This document shows positions 26,201 through 39,330 of a stretch of 64,000 nucleotides of DNA, in pieces. Both the position numbers and the translations under genes were made by a program. Under the pieces are notes generated by a model. The model was not told the DNA's origin. It did not search any database and saw only the letters and a list, made by a program, of their open reading frames with translations. The first letter of the stretch is position 1, and the number at the start of each line of letters is the position of its first letter. This DNA is from Euonymus europaeus (lineage: Eukaryota; Streptophyta; Magnoliopsida; Celastrales; Celastraceae): positions 4,935,544-4,999,543 of the forward strand of contig OY756968.1 of assembly GCA_963580455.1 (NCBI GenBank), given 5' to 3'.

Positions 26201-27547
26201 TGACCAGGCAAAAACTGCGGCGAGGTTGTTTAGAAGATAATCGTGAGTGGGTCCTCTCGATCGTCAAGAAAGCTCTCGGAGAAGCCTCAAGTAGTCGGAC
26301 ATGTAGACAACTCTAGAGGCGCGTGAGTTGCGGGTCCGTTTATGTTGGCGTGGCGGTTGGTGTTAGAGTTGGGATTGGTGACGCCAAATCCCGCCGTTTC
26401 ACGAAGGAGAGGCAGTGATTGTCCAATCACGGATGACCCGAACTGTCCCATTAGGACAAGTCGGGAGATCCAGGAGCCTTATCCCACGCGCCTTGGATTT
26501 CTACTGATGTAGACGCCTACCATTTGGAGCTCGCACAGTCGTACATGTTGTTCGGTATTCAACGGCTTTGATTAGTTCACAAATTGCCACGTGTCACATT
26601 CAAACACCTTATTCCCATCTTACTCAAATGTTTTACGAAGTTTTGAAAATATAATCCGTGATTGAACCAGAAAATTCTTTTATTCATAATTCAATCGTTC
26701 AATCGGCACTACCACTTTGTATTAAAGACATGAAAGTCATGATGGCCTATAAGTCATCTCTTAATACAGAGAGAATACCCGGTACTGGAATCACAGTGCT
26801 GCGGCGTCTCATAGGGTAGTGCTGCGACGCTCGTAAGCTGTTGTCCGTTGAAGAAGACAGCTGCACAGGAGACGTTGACGCGTTAACCAACAATTTTTTT
26901 GTAATAAATTTGCCTTTTTTGTTGTAATAATGGTAAGCCATGGAATTAGCCAATTTATAATTAATATTTATAGCAAATCTCTCAGTCTCCCACTACTAAT
27001 ACAAATTATTATTCATCTAATCCAATGGCTTCAGAAAGAAATACTGAATGAATACACTGAATGTATGATGCAAGTTATTTCGTAACTCATGCAGCTGCTC
27101 AATCGTACCTGTAGCAAAACCATTGAATCTTAATAGTGGACATCGAGTAATCCTCTGCATTAGTCAGTAGATTGTGAGTGTTACTTCTAAACAACACAAT
27201 TAATGAATGTGTAAAAAAAATAGAGGCCCAACATGAAGGACTGACATATTAAAAATAAAATGAGTATAAAGAGTCCGCATAAGGGAAATACAAATGTGTT
27301 GAGTGAGAGAGAGAAGAGAGAGAGTCATTACTTGGGGAAGTACGTACAGTAATGTTGAAACTGCTAGTATTTTTAGCAGTTCCAGCAGGTAGCAGTGGAA
27401 GCTTTACTCGTCATTGAGAAAGACAACAAGTAAGCAACTTGTTGGAGGAGTAACAAAAATGATTACTTGAGTTTGAGTTCTATGAGTTGAACATAATATA
27501 AATGAATGTGAAGATACTCATGCCTCACAACAGTAGGGATTATCATA
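26201..27547. other. Promoter side of p24 gene; intergenic
   Basis: The first few hundred bases are GC-richer and should contain the p24 promoter; a CACGTG G-box core sits at about 26589-26594. A 68-codon minus-strand open frame (26747-26953) has no recognisable motif and is not called. Confidence 0.4.
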
Positions 27548-27743
27548 TCGATACCGACCTAGGAAAATGTATATATACCATTTTTAATGCAATCCTTAAA
27601 CGTTTGTTCACTCAAACTTGTCAAATAATCTTTTACTAATGAGTCTCGATACCGACCTAGGAAAATGTATATATACCATTTTTAATGCAATCCTTAAACG
27701 TTTGTTCACTCAAACTTGTCAAATAATCTTTTACTAATGAGTC
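27548..27743. repeat. Perfect 98-bp tandem duplication
   Basis: Two consecutive copies (27548-27645 and 27646-27743), each beginning tcgataccgacctaggaaaa and ending ctaatgagtc, with no visible mismatch. Confidence 0.93.
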
Positions 27744-28040
27744 TGAAAAAATAAATGTACATCTCAACGTATTCTTTTGCTTTACTTTATATAAAAGTTC
27801 ATTATGTCATCTCTCTATTCTCGTGATTCGTGTAAATAATAGAAAATATAGTACAAATATGACTGCCTTAAATTATTATTATATATATATATATAATTCA
27901 ATATATAACCATAATATTGATTCCATTGAAAAAATTTAGGTTAAATATTATATATTTCGACATGATATACATTATAGAGTGTAATGAAACTTTTATAAAA
28001 TACGTTATATTCAATAAATGTATCAATTTAAACAAAATAA

Positions 28041-28098
28041 GTCTCATTGATTAGTGTATTTGTCTTTCAAATGAGAGGTCATGAGTTCTAATCCCCAG
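28041..28098 (+). repeat. Degenerate tRNA-like fragment
   Basis: The text gattagtgtatttgtctttc followed by aaatgagaggtcatgagttc and taatcccc resembles the D arm to T arm of a tRNA with a ttc anticodon-like loop and a poor B box. There is no paired acceptor stem, so this is at best a tRNA pseudogene or SINE head. Confidence 0.3.
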
Positions 28099-28905
28099 TC
28101 AAAAGCGATTTTTATAAATATTTTATAATTTAATTAAATGAACCGAAATGGCTCAAGCCAGTTGATTCTGACTGGTTCAATTGAAAAATCACAGATCCAT
28201 TGAAAAAATATCGATTGTTTCACCCATTGCTTTACAGACCCCTGATCATATTGGACAGAGGACCGGAACCGGTAGAACTGATTGGACCAGCCAGTCTAGT
28301 TCAATTTTAATAACCTTGCAATGTTATAAAACCGTGCCAACTTTGATTCGGGCAAAAAATGGATCATTGATTCAATCAGAAGATCATCCATCAAATCACA
28401 AGTTCAATTAAAAAATCACAATTATTTATATTTAAAAAAATACATTGATAATTTCATAAGATGGTCAATAAAAAAAATTCTACAACATTAAAAAAATCAC
28501 ATCATATGTCTAATACATAATAATTACACTCATTACGTATGAAAATCAAGTTTCACATTATAAATTAATAATATAAAACAAAGAATTCAATCACCAATCA
28601 AATTAGAGTTCAAAATATAAAAGAATTAATATTTTATAATTGTTCAAAAAATTTAAAATTGATTTTTTTAGTCATTTTAACTCATACGAAAAAACCGACT
28701 TCATTTTTCAAAAAATCAACCCATTTTCACTGGTTTTTTCCAGATTGATTGTTTAATTGAATCATGTCTGCCTTATGCCCGATCATTGGTTTTACGATTT
28801 GATCAGCTTATAGGGTACAATTTGTATAACATTGCCCTATACTTATAGTCTGTTTGACGTGTGATTTCCTTAACTACATATTAGATAGATCATAGAATTT
28901 TTTAC

Positions 28906-29752
28906 GGTTAAAGTAAACTTTTCATCCCTCAACTATACAGCTGGTTTCATTTTCGTCCTTAAACTATTTTTTTCTCACTTTCATCTCTCACGTTGGTTTC
29001 ACTTTTGTCCCTAAAATCAATCCGGCGCCGGAAAAATCTGATTTGGCAAAATGACTTGGCATTAGCTGTACATGTGACTTGATGATTTGGCAAACTTTGT
29101 GGTTAAAATAAACTTTTCATCCCTCAACTATATAGTTGGTTTCATTTTCGTCCTTAAAGTATACCCTCGGGTCTGTATCCATTCATGGTTCGAGCGTGGC
29201 GAGATTGGTACAATCACAAATTTTGCCAACACCTATACCCTTGAATCAAAAGGTGGGAGCTACACAATGATTCTATTAGTATCAGGAATGTTGTGGTCAA
29301 GAGGATTCCAAGAGATGATAAAGGACGTAAGGAACTACTTTTCTAGGGTTGATCAAAACAGTTTTTGCACGCCAAATGATGCTATTAGTATCGAGAATGT
29401 TATGGTCAAGAGAATTGGAATTAGTAAGATCGATTGGGGGAAGATTAGTCACTATGAATCAATATGAATGACTGAGTTGTTCATATTTATAGGGACTAAT
29501 AGAATTCATTTTGGAATAGTATAAGGACATTTTAATGATGTTAGTAAAAGTTGGAGGACATATCTAAATAAATTTGGTAGTCCACATAGGATAGCTCTGA
29601 CATGCCACGCAAGGTTTGACCATTGACTTTTCAATATGAGAAATGAAATTGAAACCATTGGAAAGGTGAGGAACAAAAATGGGCAAAAAAAAAATTTAAG
29701 GACAAAAATGAAACAAGTTGTATAGTACTGGGACAAAAAATATACTTTAGCC
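28906..29752. mobile_element. Non-autonomous long-TIR element (Mutator-like?)
   Basis: The left end ggttaaagtaaacttttcat, then ccctcaactatacagctggt, then ttcattttcgtcc, is matched inverted by the right end, which ends gacaaaaaatatactttagcc. The match extends about 90 bp. Flanks aattttttac and aatttttatt could be a worn 9-10-bp target duplication, typical of Mutator-like elements. A third, direct copy of the left terminal sequence lies inside at about 29098-29160. No transposase is encoded. Confidence 0.6.
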
Positions 29753-30399
29753 AATTTTTATTGACATGGCTACAAGCCGCTCTTAGGTTTTGGTCTTCCT
29801 TTCTCGACAATGATCAATATAGATGTCAAACAGGCAGGAGCTCATTAGCCCGGAACAGCCCATTTCGGTCAAGCCAGCATGGTTAGTGGTCCATGGTAAA
29901 TGGGCTATGCTAGACCCAATCCAATATGCGTTCATAGGTTGGGTTGGTTTCCAGCTAGCCTTCTAGGTCATTTGATAACTCCAGCAAACCCTATACAAGA
30001 TGTATGCTTCAACAGTGTATCGTTTCATAAATGGTTGACGTTTTTTTTTTATACCAAAGAGGGGGAATATCCAATACAAATACGGAGGCTCAATGACCCG
30101 ATGGGCTACACAAAGGAGGTAGCCCTCTCCCTTTTACAACTCTCACCATAATGGTTGACGTTTTTGTTTACACAGATAGCACAATGGAATATATATAGTC
30201 TTAGATATAGATTTCATTCATTCAATATTGAACTTGCATCACTATATTCAGAGAACTAATTGCATACAAGCCACCTTAACAAAATATCATAATAAGAAAA
30301 GACTAAACTAGCCCTTCGCCTCATAGACTACTAAAACAAACTTAGCTGGAACAAATATAAATAAAAGAAATAATAAACAGACACCACAAATTGCAAGTG
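29753..30399. other. Intergenic with a dispersed repeat
   Basis: About 30048-30150 (accaaagagggggaatatcc ... acggaggctcaatgac) is related to 34492-34556. No gene is supported. Confidence 0.4.
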
Positions 30400-31206
30400 A
30401 TCCAACGCTCCCACTAAATTGTAATTTGGATATCACACCTAATTTCCTCCTCAAAGCACAAAACCTTCTTTGGACAAAGCCTTGGTTAATACATCAACTA
30501 GTTGGTCTTCACTAGCACGATACACCGGCTAAGCCTCACCGTTCTCCACGAATTCTATTTCTTGATGATATTTTATAGTAATGTGCATAGTCAAGTCATG
30601 ATCCACAAAATTGTTAGAAATTTCTATAATTGATTTATTATCACAAATTTTTTTAGTAGATCTTGATTGCTCATAAACAATATCCTAAAAAATCCTTGTT
30701 ATCCAGATAACCTGGGAGGCAACCTAAGAGATAGCTACATATTCTGCTTCGGTAGAAGACACGGTCACACTTTTCTGCTTAGCTTCTTTGAATCCCAGGT
30801 ACACATGCCACTGCCCAAACTAAAATCCATCCCAGAGATGCTTCACATATCATCAAAGGACCGTGCCCAATCATTGTCTCTATAGCCACACAAGCTCTAA
30901 CTCCTTGCTAGATTCATACACAATGCCAAAATCTAAGGTAACTTGGATATATAGCTTGAAGATTTGTTTGGCTGCATCCAAGTGAAGTTGACTTTGTTCC
31001 TGAGTATACCTAGACAACAGGCTCAGAAATAACATTATATAAGGTCTGGAGTTTTCCAAATACAATAAGCTTCCTATTAAACTCCTATACAGACTGCCAT
31101 TAGCTTTTTCTGATTTATCTCCTTTAATTAGGTTCCCTTGACGTTGCTTTTGAAACCTTGAGTCTCTCAGGTCTTGTTGAGCATATAGCTGTTTGTGGAA
31201 AAGCAA
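30400..31206 (-). mobile_element. Ty1/copia fragment: end of reverse transcriptase and RNase H, broken
   Basis: Reading the minus strand from 31206: SEKANGSLYRSLIGSLLYLE, then NSRPYIMLFLSLLSRYTQEQ, then SQLHLDAAKQIFKLYIQVTL DFGIVY. These are the conserved end of copia polymerase. RNase H traces follow in shifted frames: DNDWARSFDDM then TGA, STEAEYVAIS, and QLVDVLTKALSKEGF near the end. Several stops and at least two frame changes make it inactive. I could not find LTRs, a primer binding site or the gag and integrase parts, so this is an orphan 3' pol fragment. Confidence 0.85.
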
Positions 31207-34200
31207 TGAATCTATAAATTACTTCAATTCTTGTACGTTATCCTTTACAAAACAGCAGTGCAGTTGAGTTTGTGCTCCTGTAAAACCATTGTCTTTGCTG
31301 CTGAAAGTTCTTGTGGAAGATGTTTATGTCGTCGGTATTTCACCGGCCCGGATAACACACTTGGAGGTTTATTTCTACATTCTGTACAAATCCTGCAATA
31401 TTTTTTGCTGAATATGAATATATAATTACTTAGAGGTGGTTTCTTTCTATTTCTTTCTCAGTCAACACAATAATGCATCGCCCAGTAGAAATAACTTTAT
31501 CTACTGGGGATGGATTACGTGAGCCATTACGATATGTGGATATGGTGGTTGTTGATACCCACAGCAAGTTCTGGGAAGTTTCTCTTTTATCTCTTTTTTA
31601 CATGGATATTGCCTCTTGATGCTCCAACATTCAACAACCTTTGAAAATCTCGATTGCAAGCTTTAATAATTTGAAGCCCCATCTCTTGTAATATTTCAGT
31701 GTGTGTGTGTATATACCTATATATATATACACACATATATTATTCGATGGTTGACAATGGTGTAATATGCGCATGTCGCTTTTAAATTTTAATGTGGGGG
31801 AACATATTATCACATACTGCTTTCAATGAAGGTACGAAAGATAAGAGAAGGTACAATGCCAGTTAAGAGGCATAAACTCTATTGAGAAGAATCCATGTAT
31901 CTTCATAATTCATCTTGCTTTTTTTCAAAGCTTCATCAGTGTGGGGTCTTTGGTACCTAAGAGTGATAATTTTATACAGGAAAAAAATAAAAAGAAACAG
32001 TGTTAAGCAGGTATGAATTTCTCAAAAGAAATAGGTCATACTGTCAAATTCACAAATTGGTTAGGGATGAATCTTTCGCATTCTATGACCTTGTACGTAA
32101 AACACTATTTATATCGACAAATTGTGGATATATATGTAGTAATTTGTTTCTATGAAATGACAAGGAGAATAACTCCTAATCTTACAAGTAGCTTCTAATC
32201 AAAAAATATATAAATAAATAGAGCTTAAATGAGTTTAAATTAGTTTTAGGCAAGTATATTAACAATATTTTTAAAAAACATGAGGCCCCGATGATTTTTA
32301 GAGTCATGGGTGACAATCCTTTTCTCCCCATCCTAAAGACGCATCGTCGAAGAACAATAATCTTTTGGTCCAAAATATATTTGAATCGCACCACTCTTCT
32401 CAAATACTTCTCAAGTCGTGGAATATTGATGCGGGGGAGTCAACTTGAATTTCCCAAATTCCAACCAACTCGGTCACTTCTAAATGGTCAGGCATAAATA
32501 TTAATGGGTTAAAATGATTACAGCTTTGCAGCATTTTTTTAAAGATCTGTCATTTTCTTAGCCATCCAACTCTGTCACTGGTGAGATACGTATTGGACAA
32601 AATATGCACACATCTTTAATTTATATCATCATGATCTTAAAAGGATCTTGGAATGTGAAAAAGAAACCGCGTATCTAGAAGGAAAAAAATTGTTAATAAA
32701 GAGTCTGAAAACGACATGCCCCGGTTATTCAGTTTTGAATAGAAATAGCTCGCAGGGGGAAAAATGCAACCAAGAGTTTCAAGGCTTTAACTAGCTTGAA
32801 CACAAGTCAATGAACAGCTGCCATTGAAAGCACATTTTGGGCCGGGGAAAACTATTTTTTGATGGTTACAAGTCAATAAATCCACCCATGCATGTTATTG
32901 CCCAAACCCATACACACTGCACATATATATATATATATACATACATATATATATATATATATAAGAGAGAGAGAGAGAGAGAGGGGATGCTGCATTAATA
33001 TTAACGTTCATATTTTAGCTAAAATACTAGTACCTCTACCATTACATCTAGTGATCTAACCAAATGATTCATGAAATTGTTGAAAATCTAAGTTCTACTC
33101 ACATCAACCATCTTATTCCGCTTTGAATTTATCGAATCTTAATTTTGAATACATCGGACGTACACAATTTTGTTATTCATGCATCGTCTCATTTAATGGT
33201 ACTTGAACTCAGGAAAATGCCTCGCAAATAGGCAGTGATGTGTGTTTCCTTATAAACTCACATCACTTGGATTATCCAAATAATGTGAAATATCTTACAC
33301 TCTTTTGCTCTTGTGGGTTGGATTATGTCAAACTCAACAAGTGGAATAAATCCAAAGCGGATAATATTATTGAAGCGAGTAGGGCTCTAAAATGTAACAT
33401 GAATATATCAATCTCATCCCGCATGATCTTGTTCTTACTAGCCCTCTCAGTAAATGGTATTTAGACTCAAAAAATGCCTTATCCAAGCAATGTGAGATAT
33501 CTAATCAAGAATGAAGTAAATTTAGGCATTTAGCCTTTAATTTTCAGTGTTTAGCCCTTTAATTTTTAACGTTTAGGATTTCAGATTGAGTATGGAATTT
33601 AATCTGATAAGTCATTTGGTCAGATCCAATTATTCAAAAATAGAGATACTTATCTTAGCTAAAATAATCACGTCTTACTGGATATAATACAATGATGAAA
33701 TTTCCTTCAAAGTTCAAACAAACGTAGGCAAATATTTTTCCTGGATTTCTGACAGACAGAAAACATAAAGAAAGACCAAAGTGTGGCAGGTCTAAACATG
33801 TGAGACCTCATTTCATTAATTTTCTAAATTAACAAGGTGCGGAAAGCATACTGTCACCCACCTGATGGAATATGATCATAATAACGTGCGATTTATGATG
33901 TAACTATTATATATTTAAATTTAATAGTGCAAAATAAACCAAATAGGAAGGTGAGAGGAGGGTGATGAGGACTTTGTACGGATTGCAGACGCCACCAAAA
34001 TTGAAACGCGAGCTCACAACACAGTACCCGAAAACCAAAATCCTCATCACTTCATCAGCTGTTCATCAGCTCTGTCATCGATTCGCCTCAGCCATCACTC
34101 ATAGTGATTTGTTTCTTTGTTTGTTTGAAACGTTGTATTGGATAACTTTGTACTTTTTGAGTGATGTATATTGGTAATATCCTACATCTCATATACTTAT

Positions 34201-34491
34201 ATATTATAAATTTCTATACTATATATAAATAAATATAAATTTATGAAATATTATAAACCAGCGGTTCAATTTTTATCGTATCAATTGAAACTTTTAAATC
34301 TCTAACCTTCCGCCTTTACAAATTGATAGACGAGTTTTAAGAACTAAAATTTATTGGGAATTGCAATTTATCTCCTTCTTCATCTATTGTTAATTTTTTT
34401 TTTTGACAATTTTCCCTTCCACATTTAGGTTATGTGTGTAAAGTAAGTCCTAAAACCTTAAATGCAAAATCTTACCATTAATTTTTTTTGC
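31207..34491. other. Intergenic, no supported gene
   Basis: AT-rich DNA with (TG)n/(TA)n near 31699-31740 and (AT)n/(AG)n near 32923-32984. No open frame has family character. Confidence 0.4.
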
Positions 34492-34650
34492 TACCAAGGA
34501 GGGGAATACCCAACATATATACGGAGACCCAATGGCCAATTTTTATCATAATGGTGATAAATCTCACTCAAATTGATAGAAGGGAAGACTTGAACACAAG
34601 AACTCTCATTCCTTACATCGTAGAAAGACCAACCAGGCTATCACTTTTTG
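34492..34650. repeat. Dispersed repeat, second copy
   Basis: taccaaggaggggaatacccaacat...tacggagacccaatgg is a diverged relative of 30048-30150, suggesting two fragments of one interspersed family. Confidence 0.5.
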
Positions 34651-34968
34651 GTAAAATCTTACTATTAATCGTTAAAGGTGTTTATATGCATAAATGAGAT
34701 ATATGTTATGCAAATTGTAGTTGGTCTTTGGTGTATGTAAAACCTGGTTGTTGACTTGTTGCAAGTCAATATTCTTGTGGCTCAAATGCTCAACTGTCAA
34801 TTTCCCTCAAAGAGTGTGCCGAGAACCCTAACTCCATTCATCTATCCATGCATGTGTTGGCATTTCCCAAAAAGGGTAAAAAATTGTACGATAATATTAC
34901 TCCTTATTTTATGGTTTTGCCGTACCATAAAGAATCTCACAGAACTTGCCGAAAAAATAGTTAATTTG

Positions 34969-34971
34969 TAA

Positions 34972-35003
<32 letters not shown>
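34969..35003. repeat. (AAT)n microsatellite
   Basis: About eleven consecutive AAT/ATA trinucleotides. Confidence 0.9.
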
Positions 35004-35004
<1 letters not shown>

Positions 35005-36478
35005 TTACCAAGGGAATCGTGCATGGCAGAAGCAGAAAACTGTTTGAGATATGCGTGACTTAATAATTTATTATATATCATAGTCTTTTTAGAGTAAATA
35101 CAATGGTAGAAATTTAGGAGGAATGAATAATGTATGAGAATGTGTGTTTTTGTTAATGTCATTATATCGAGATATGTATTTTGCTGATGTGGTTGTATTG
35201 AAAAATATATTTTGATGATGCGGCTTGATTTTTTGTAAAAAATGTGGAACTCATTTTTGAATTTTGGGTTAGTTTTGTTTGAGAATATATGAAAAAATGA
35301 AAAAGTAGATAGTTGAATAATGATTTTGTATTAATAGATGTGTTTTGCTGATGTGATAATTTTGAAATATATGTTATACTGATTTGATTGTATTAAAAAT
35401 TGTGTTTTTCTCAGATAGAAGTGAAATCCAAAATATATTATGCTTGGGCCAACAAAAATGCTTTACTGCATTTGATCTTATAGTAGAAAGATTTGCATAG
35501 GGGAGGGATGATATATATATATACACACACGCAATAACAATGCAACCATCTTTTTTCTATTAAAATTAAATTGAATCTCACTAATATGAGACATAAAATC
35601 AAGTTGTATGCTCATACACATCAATAAAATACGTATAATACAGTCACATTAATAAAAATATAAATATTTATATATTATTCATTTTTCATATTAACGACAC
35701 CAACAATATATATATTATCCCAACAAAAATATACGAAAATCAATATTGATCTCACATCTATTATACTCCAAAACTCAAGCCACCAGCACCTCAACAAAAC
35801 ATATCGGTCACATATTTTATCTCCCTCCCGACAAATTACACGTCCTTTTAAGGACGCGGTTTTAGACAGTATGGCACCAGCTGGTGTGGTGCATGTGTGT
35901 TTTTATCTTTTTAATTTATTTTGGGACTAAATCATTGTTAATTAGTGTTTAGATTTAATTAGACGGCGCGCGTGTTGTTGTTTACTCTCATTAATGCATC
36001 ACAGCCCCCCCGGTCACCATCACCTGCGGATCCTGGAAGTTGCCTTTTCTCTCTTAAAAGTTATAACTGTGTGTTGGTCTTCATCATAAGAGAAAAACTG
36101 CAATTTTTGAGCTGTTTCTTGCTGTAACTATCATTTACATGAATATCTGCCTATCTACAAAGTCATATACCTGCAACTAGTCCAATTACTTCTTCCCATA
36201 GCACACCAAATTGCAATACTTAATTAGTTAACACTTGCACAATCTTTTTGACAGCAGAGGAGTAAATATTTTTTTACTGATTAAACAATTATGTCACTGA
36301 CTACTTCAAACCCTAAACCCTATATTACTAAACAGAACAAATCAAGACATCTATCTATCTTCCACTAAAATATAGCTGAAAATATCTGTTACCCATTTCA
36401 TATTCATACTGTTTTCTTGACTAGAAAGGATCTAGCTTCTCTGCTACCTTTAAAAATAAAAAAATAAAAACCTGCATC
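35004..36478. other. Upstream region of the ERF gene
   Basis: AT-rich; 35150-35420 shows loosely repeated (t)gctgatgtg(g/a) and attttgatgatg words. No gene is supported before the TATA box at 36479. Confidence 0.4.
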
Positions 36479-36486
36479 TATAAATA
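36479..36486 (+). promoter_or_regulatory. TATA box of the ERF gene
   Basis: tataaata lies about 110 bp before the start codon, in a setting followed by a CA/A-rich leader typical of plant 5' UTRs. Confidence 0.6.
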
Positions 36487-36588
36487 CAAACTACTACTCC
36501 TCAACATCTCATTCATTCATTTACACTTTCCCAAGAAAATTTACAAGAGAGAGGAAAAAAAACACGGTTTTGTTCACTTCCCCTTGCA

Positions 36589-37260
36589 ATGGTGAAGACA
36601 GAGCAGAAGATCCAATCAGACCCAGAAAAGAAAACGCTGTCAAACTCATCGCCAACAACATCATTGAAGAAGATGAAGAAGTACAAGGGAGTGAGAATGA
36701 GGAGCTGGGGTTCTTGGGTATCAGAGATTAGAGCACCAAATCAAAAGACGAGAATCTGGTTAGGCTCGTACTCAACCCCAGAAGCAGCAGCCAGAGCATA
36801 TGATGCTGCACTACTCTGTCTTAAAGGAACTTCTGCTAATTTCAACTTCCCAATCACTTCATCCTCACACTACATTCCTTCAGACACAACCATGTCTCCC
36901 AAATCAATTCAAAGACTTGCTGCTGCTGCTGCTGCTAATACTCTTACAGACAACAACAATGTCACAGCTCCTCCTGTAGTGCCATCACCACCTCCTGATT
37001 CATCTTCATCATCAAACCCATCATCTCCATCAATCTCTGATCAAATTGATGATGATGTCTCATTGATTCACTCAATTGGGTTCACCACCAGCTGCTTCAG
37101 CTACAATATTGAACCATTGTCTATGACAGAATCAGATTCATGGTTCAACTTTGATGATCAGATGTTCAACACTGGAGCCTCTGCGTTCAATCCAGCAGCA
37201 TCTATGGTTGATGATTATTATTTTGAAGGAGATTTCCCTCTATGGAGCTTTGCAGATTAA
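36589..37260 (+). CDS. AP2/ERF transcription factor, DREB-like ERF012/013/014 type
   Basis: A single-exon 223-residue protein. The AP2/ERF DNA-binding domain lies at about residues 32-88 ([20 protein letters not shown], then [20 protein letters not shown], then [18 protein letters not shown]). Valine in WVSEIR matches the DREB-type position 14, while position 19 is alanine rather than glutamate, as I recall for this small branch. A Lys-rich leader precedes the domain and may act in nuclear import. The rest is Ser/Pro/Asp/Asn-rich with an acidic, aromatic end ([16 protein letters not shown]) that looks like an activation motif. DREB/ERF factors bind GCC or DRE elements. The intronless structure is normal for the family. 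Its placement between a p24 delta and a MORN gene mirrors At1g21900-21910-21920 as I remember it. Target genes and stimulus cannot be read. Confidence 0.93.
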   Translation: MVKTEQKIQSDPEKKTLSNSSPTTSLKKMKKYKGVRMRSWGSWVSEIRAPNQKTRIWLGSYSTPEAAARAYDAALLCLKGTSANFNFPITSSSHYIPSDTTMSPKSIQRLAAAAAANTLTDNNNVTAPPVVPSPPPDSSSSSNPSSPSISDQIDDDVSLIHSIGFTTSCFSYNIEPLSMTESDSWFNFDDQMFNTGASAFNPAASMVDDYYFEGDFPLWSFAD

Positions 37261-38786
37261 CTGATTTAAGCATACCCAACTCATTCTTTTTGTTCATTAT
37301 TCAATTCATTTTTATTTTACTGACAGTGACCGAAGTATAGGAGAAGCACAGATTTTTCAAATTAATTCACAGGAGGAGGAAACATTTTTTTGGATTCCTT
37401 CTTGTGGGTTTATCATATATATTGAATTATGTATCCAATAATGCAAGTTCTGTTAAATATATATTATATATGAATCTTGTCTCATATATAATATTGTATT
37501 TTACTGTCATCAATGTTAATTTCTATTTGTTCAAGTTATCAAGATACTGTAGTTTTCATTTCATGCTCTTTTGAACAGTGTTGAATCTTTTAATGGTGTC
37601 AGATTTGCCCATCACAGCGGGAACAAACAATTCAGAGGTGGAAACTTGTAAATATCTACAAAATAAAAATATCAGTGTTTGTTTTTTCATATGGTAGTAA
37701 TCCTTCTTACTCAAAACTCCAACATCAATAATTTAGGGGTGTTCGAGCTCGATTCCGATATATATTGAGTACGAAATAAACCCAATGATCGGCCAATAAT
37801 AAATGTGATATTAATAAAACAACCAATCAATTTAGATTGGCTTTCAATAATCTGTACTTCAATTTTCTTCAAAACTCTCATACTTTAAATTCGCGCTTCC
37901 AACTATATCTAGAAGATGATCCATCTTTAGATTCAGATATACTTCCTATTTTGTTTTCCCTTGAATTTTCAATGAACAAATTAAGTGTATTTTGTGCATA
38001 AGTTCAAAAAAAAAGCAAGTCCATACAAATATATGTGTATATATATATGTATATCAATCACATATGATGCTATTGGCCAATTGTGGAGTTGGTCAAAGTG
38101 TCTGATGAACCAAATGGTTCGAGCCGAAAAGGCACATGATTCTGTCCTACTTGTGAAATGGTTATGGGAATGGGGGCCCATCTTCAATCGTTTCCTTTAA
38201 CATTGAATTTGGTCTTCTCCTTTTCACTTTGTTTACATTGGGCCCACTTGACATACAATGACTGGGCCCCGCATCAGAATACGGTCCCACGTCACTTTGG
38301 AAGCCAGTGTCCAATTTTGAGCACATGATCACATCAATTATCTATCCTTTACGCAACAACAGATCACGTGATCACTTAAGTCAAAGAGATTGCATTCTAC
38401 GTGCTATACATTGTTCAATTGTCTAAATCAATCATTTCTCAAAAAAAAAAAAAAAAAAGAGTCTTAATCAATCAAATCAAAATTGATTTTTGGACTTATT
38501 TCATTTAAGTGATCTAGTTAAATATAGATGCTTAAAAATGAATTAGTCTGGACTCGGAAGATTATTAGTTTGATATCTATCATGAGCAGTATGCATGCGT
38601 GTAATGGATCTTAGTCCAACTTATCTTATTGTCATGTGGAAAAAATCTATACGCTTGAGTAGTTTGAATTTAGATTCATATCAAATGTCTAAAGATTAAA
38701 TTTGTATAAAAAACGATTATTATTACCGATGTGAGCATCCCCTGTTTCTCGAATTATAAGACCAATAATGGTCTGATGCTGAAAGT
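37261..38786. other. 3' flank of the ERF gene; intergenic
   Basis: Begins with the ERF 3' UTR (AT-rich). An A-run lies at 38441-38458. No further gene is supported. Confidence 0.45.
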
Positions 38787-39330
38787 GGAGGATGGACACT
38801 CTCTTTAGTCACTACAGTTGAAGTGAACCACAAACACTCAATGCTATTAAGTATAGTGACAGGACACATATTAACCTAAAATCGGTAATCTTAAGTTAAC
38901 ATGCTAACCCATATATACAACATATCTTATGCCTATTTTTCCGATGTGGGACAAAGCCACAACAACTATATCAACAGGACTGACCCAAACACAAACCAAA
39001 GCTAAGCTAACGCAACACTTTTTTTTTTCTCTTTAGTCACTACAGTTGAAGTGAACCACAAACACTCAATGCTATTAAGTACAGTGACATGACACATATT
39101 AACCTAAAACCGGTAATCTTAAGTTAACATGCTAACCCATATATACAACATATCTTATGCCTATTTTTCCGATGTGGGAAAAAGCCACAACAGCTACATC
39201 AACAGGACTGACCCAAACACAAACCAAAGCTAAGCTAACGCAACACTTTTTTTTCTTTTTAGTCACTACAGTTGAAGTGAACCACAAACACTCAATGTTA
39301 TTAAGTACAGTGACGGGAGGATGGACACTC
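38787..39330. repeat. About 2.3 tandem copies of a 226-228-bp unit between 15-bp direct repeats
   Basis: The unit starts at ctttagtcactacagttgaa (38803), recurs at 39031 and again, partial, near 39257. Copies 1 and 2 differ by a handful of substitutions. The block is bracketed by ggaggatggacactc at 38787-38801 and 39316-39330. The unit includes ttccgatgtggga.aaagcca, a phrase common in plant interspersed repeats. Confidence 0.85.

Noticed and set aside
26747..26953. 68-codon minus-strand frame upstream of p24
   Set aside because: No recognised motif, no promoter or splice context; length is within chance for this region.
27548..27743. A CRISPR-like or phage-type array
   Set aside because: Only two adjacent copies without spacers, in a plant nuclear genome; no repeat-spacer pattern anywhere in the window.
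28041..28098. An intact tRNA-Glu gene
   Set aside because: The acceptor stem does not pair and the B box is degraded.
30400..31206. An intact retrotransposon or viral polymerase gene
   Set aside because: Several stops and frame changes, and no LTRs, gag, protease or integrase nearby.
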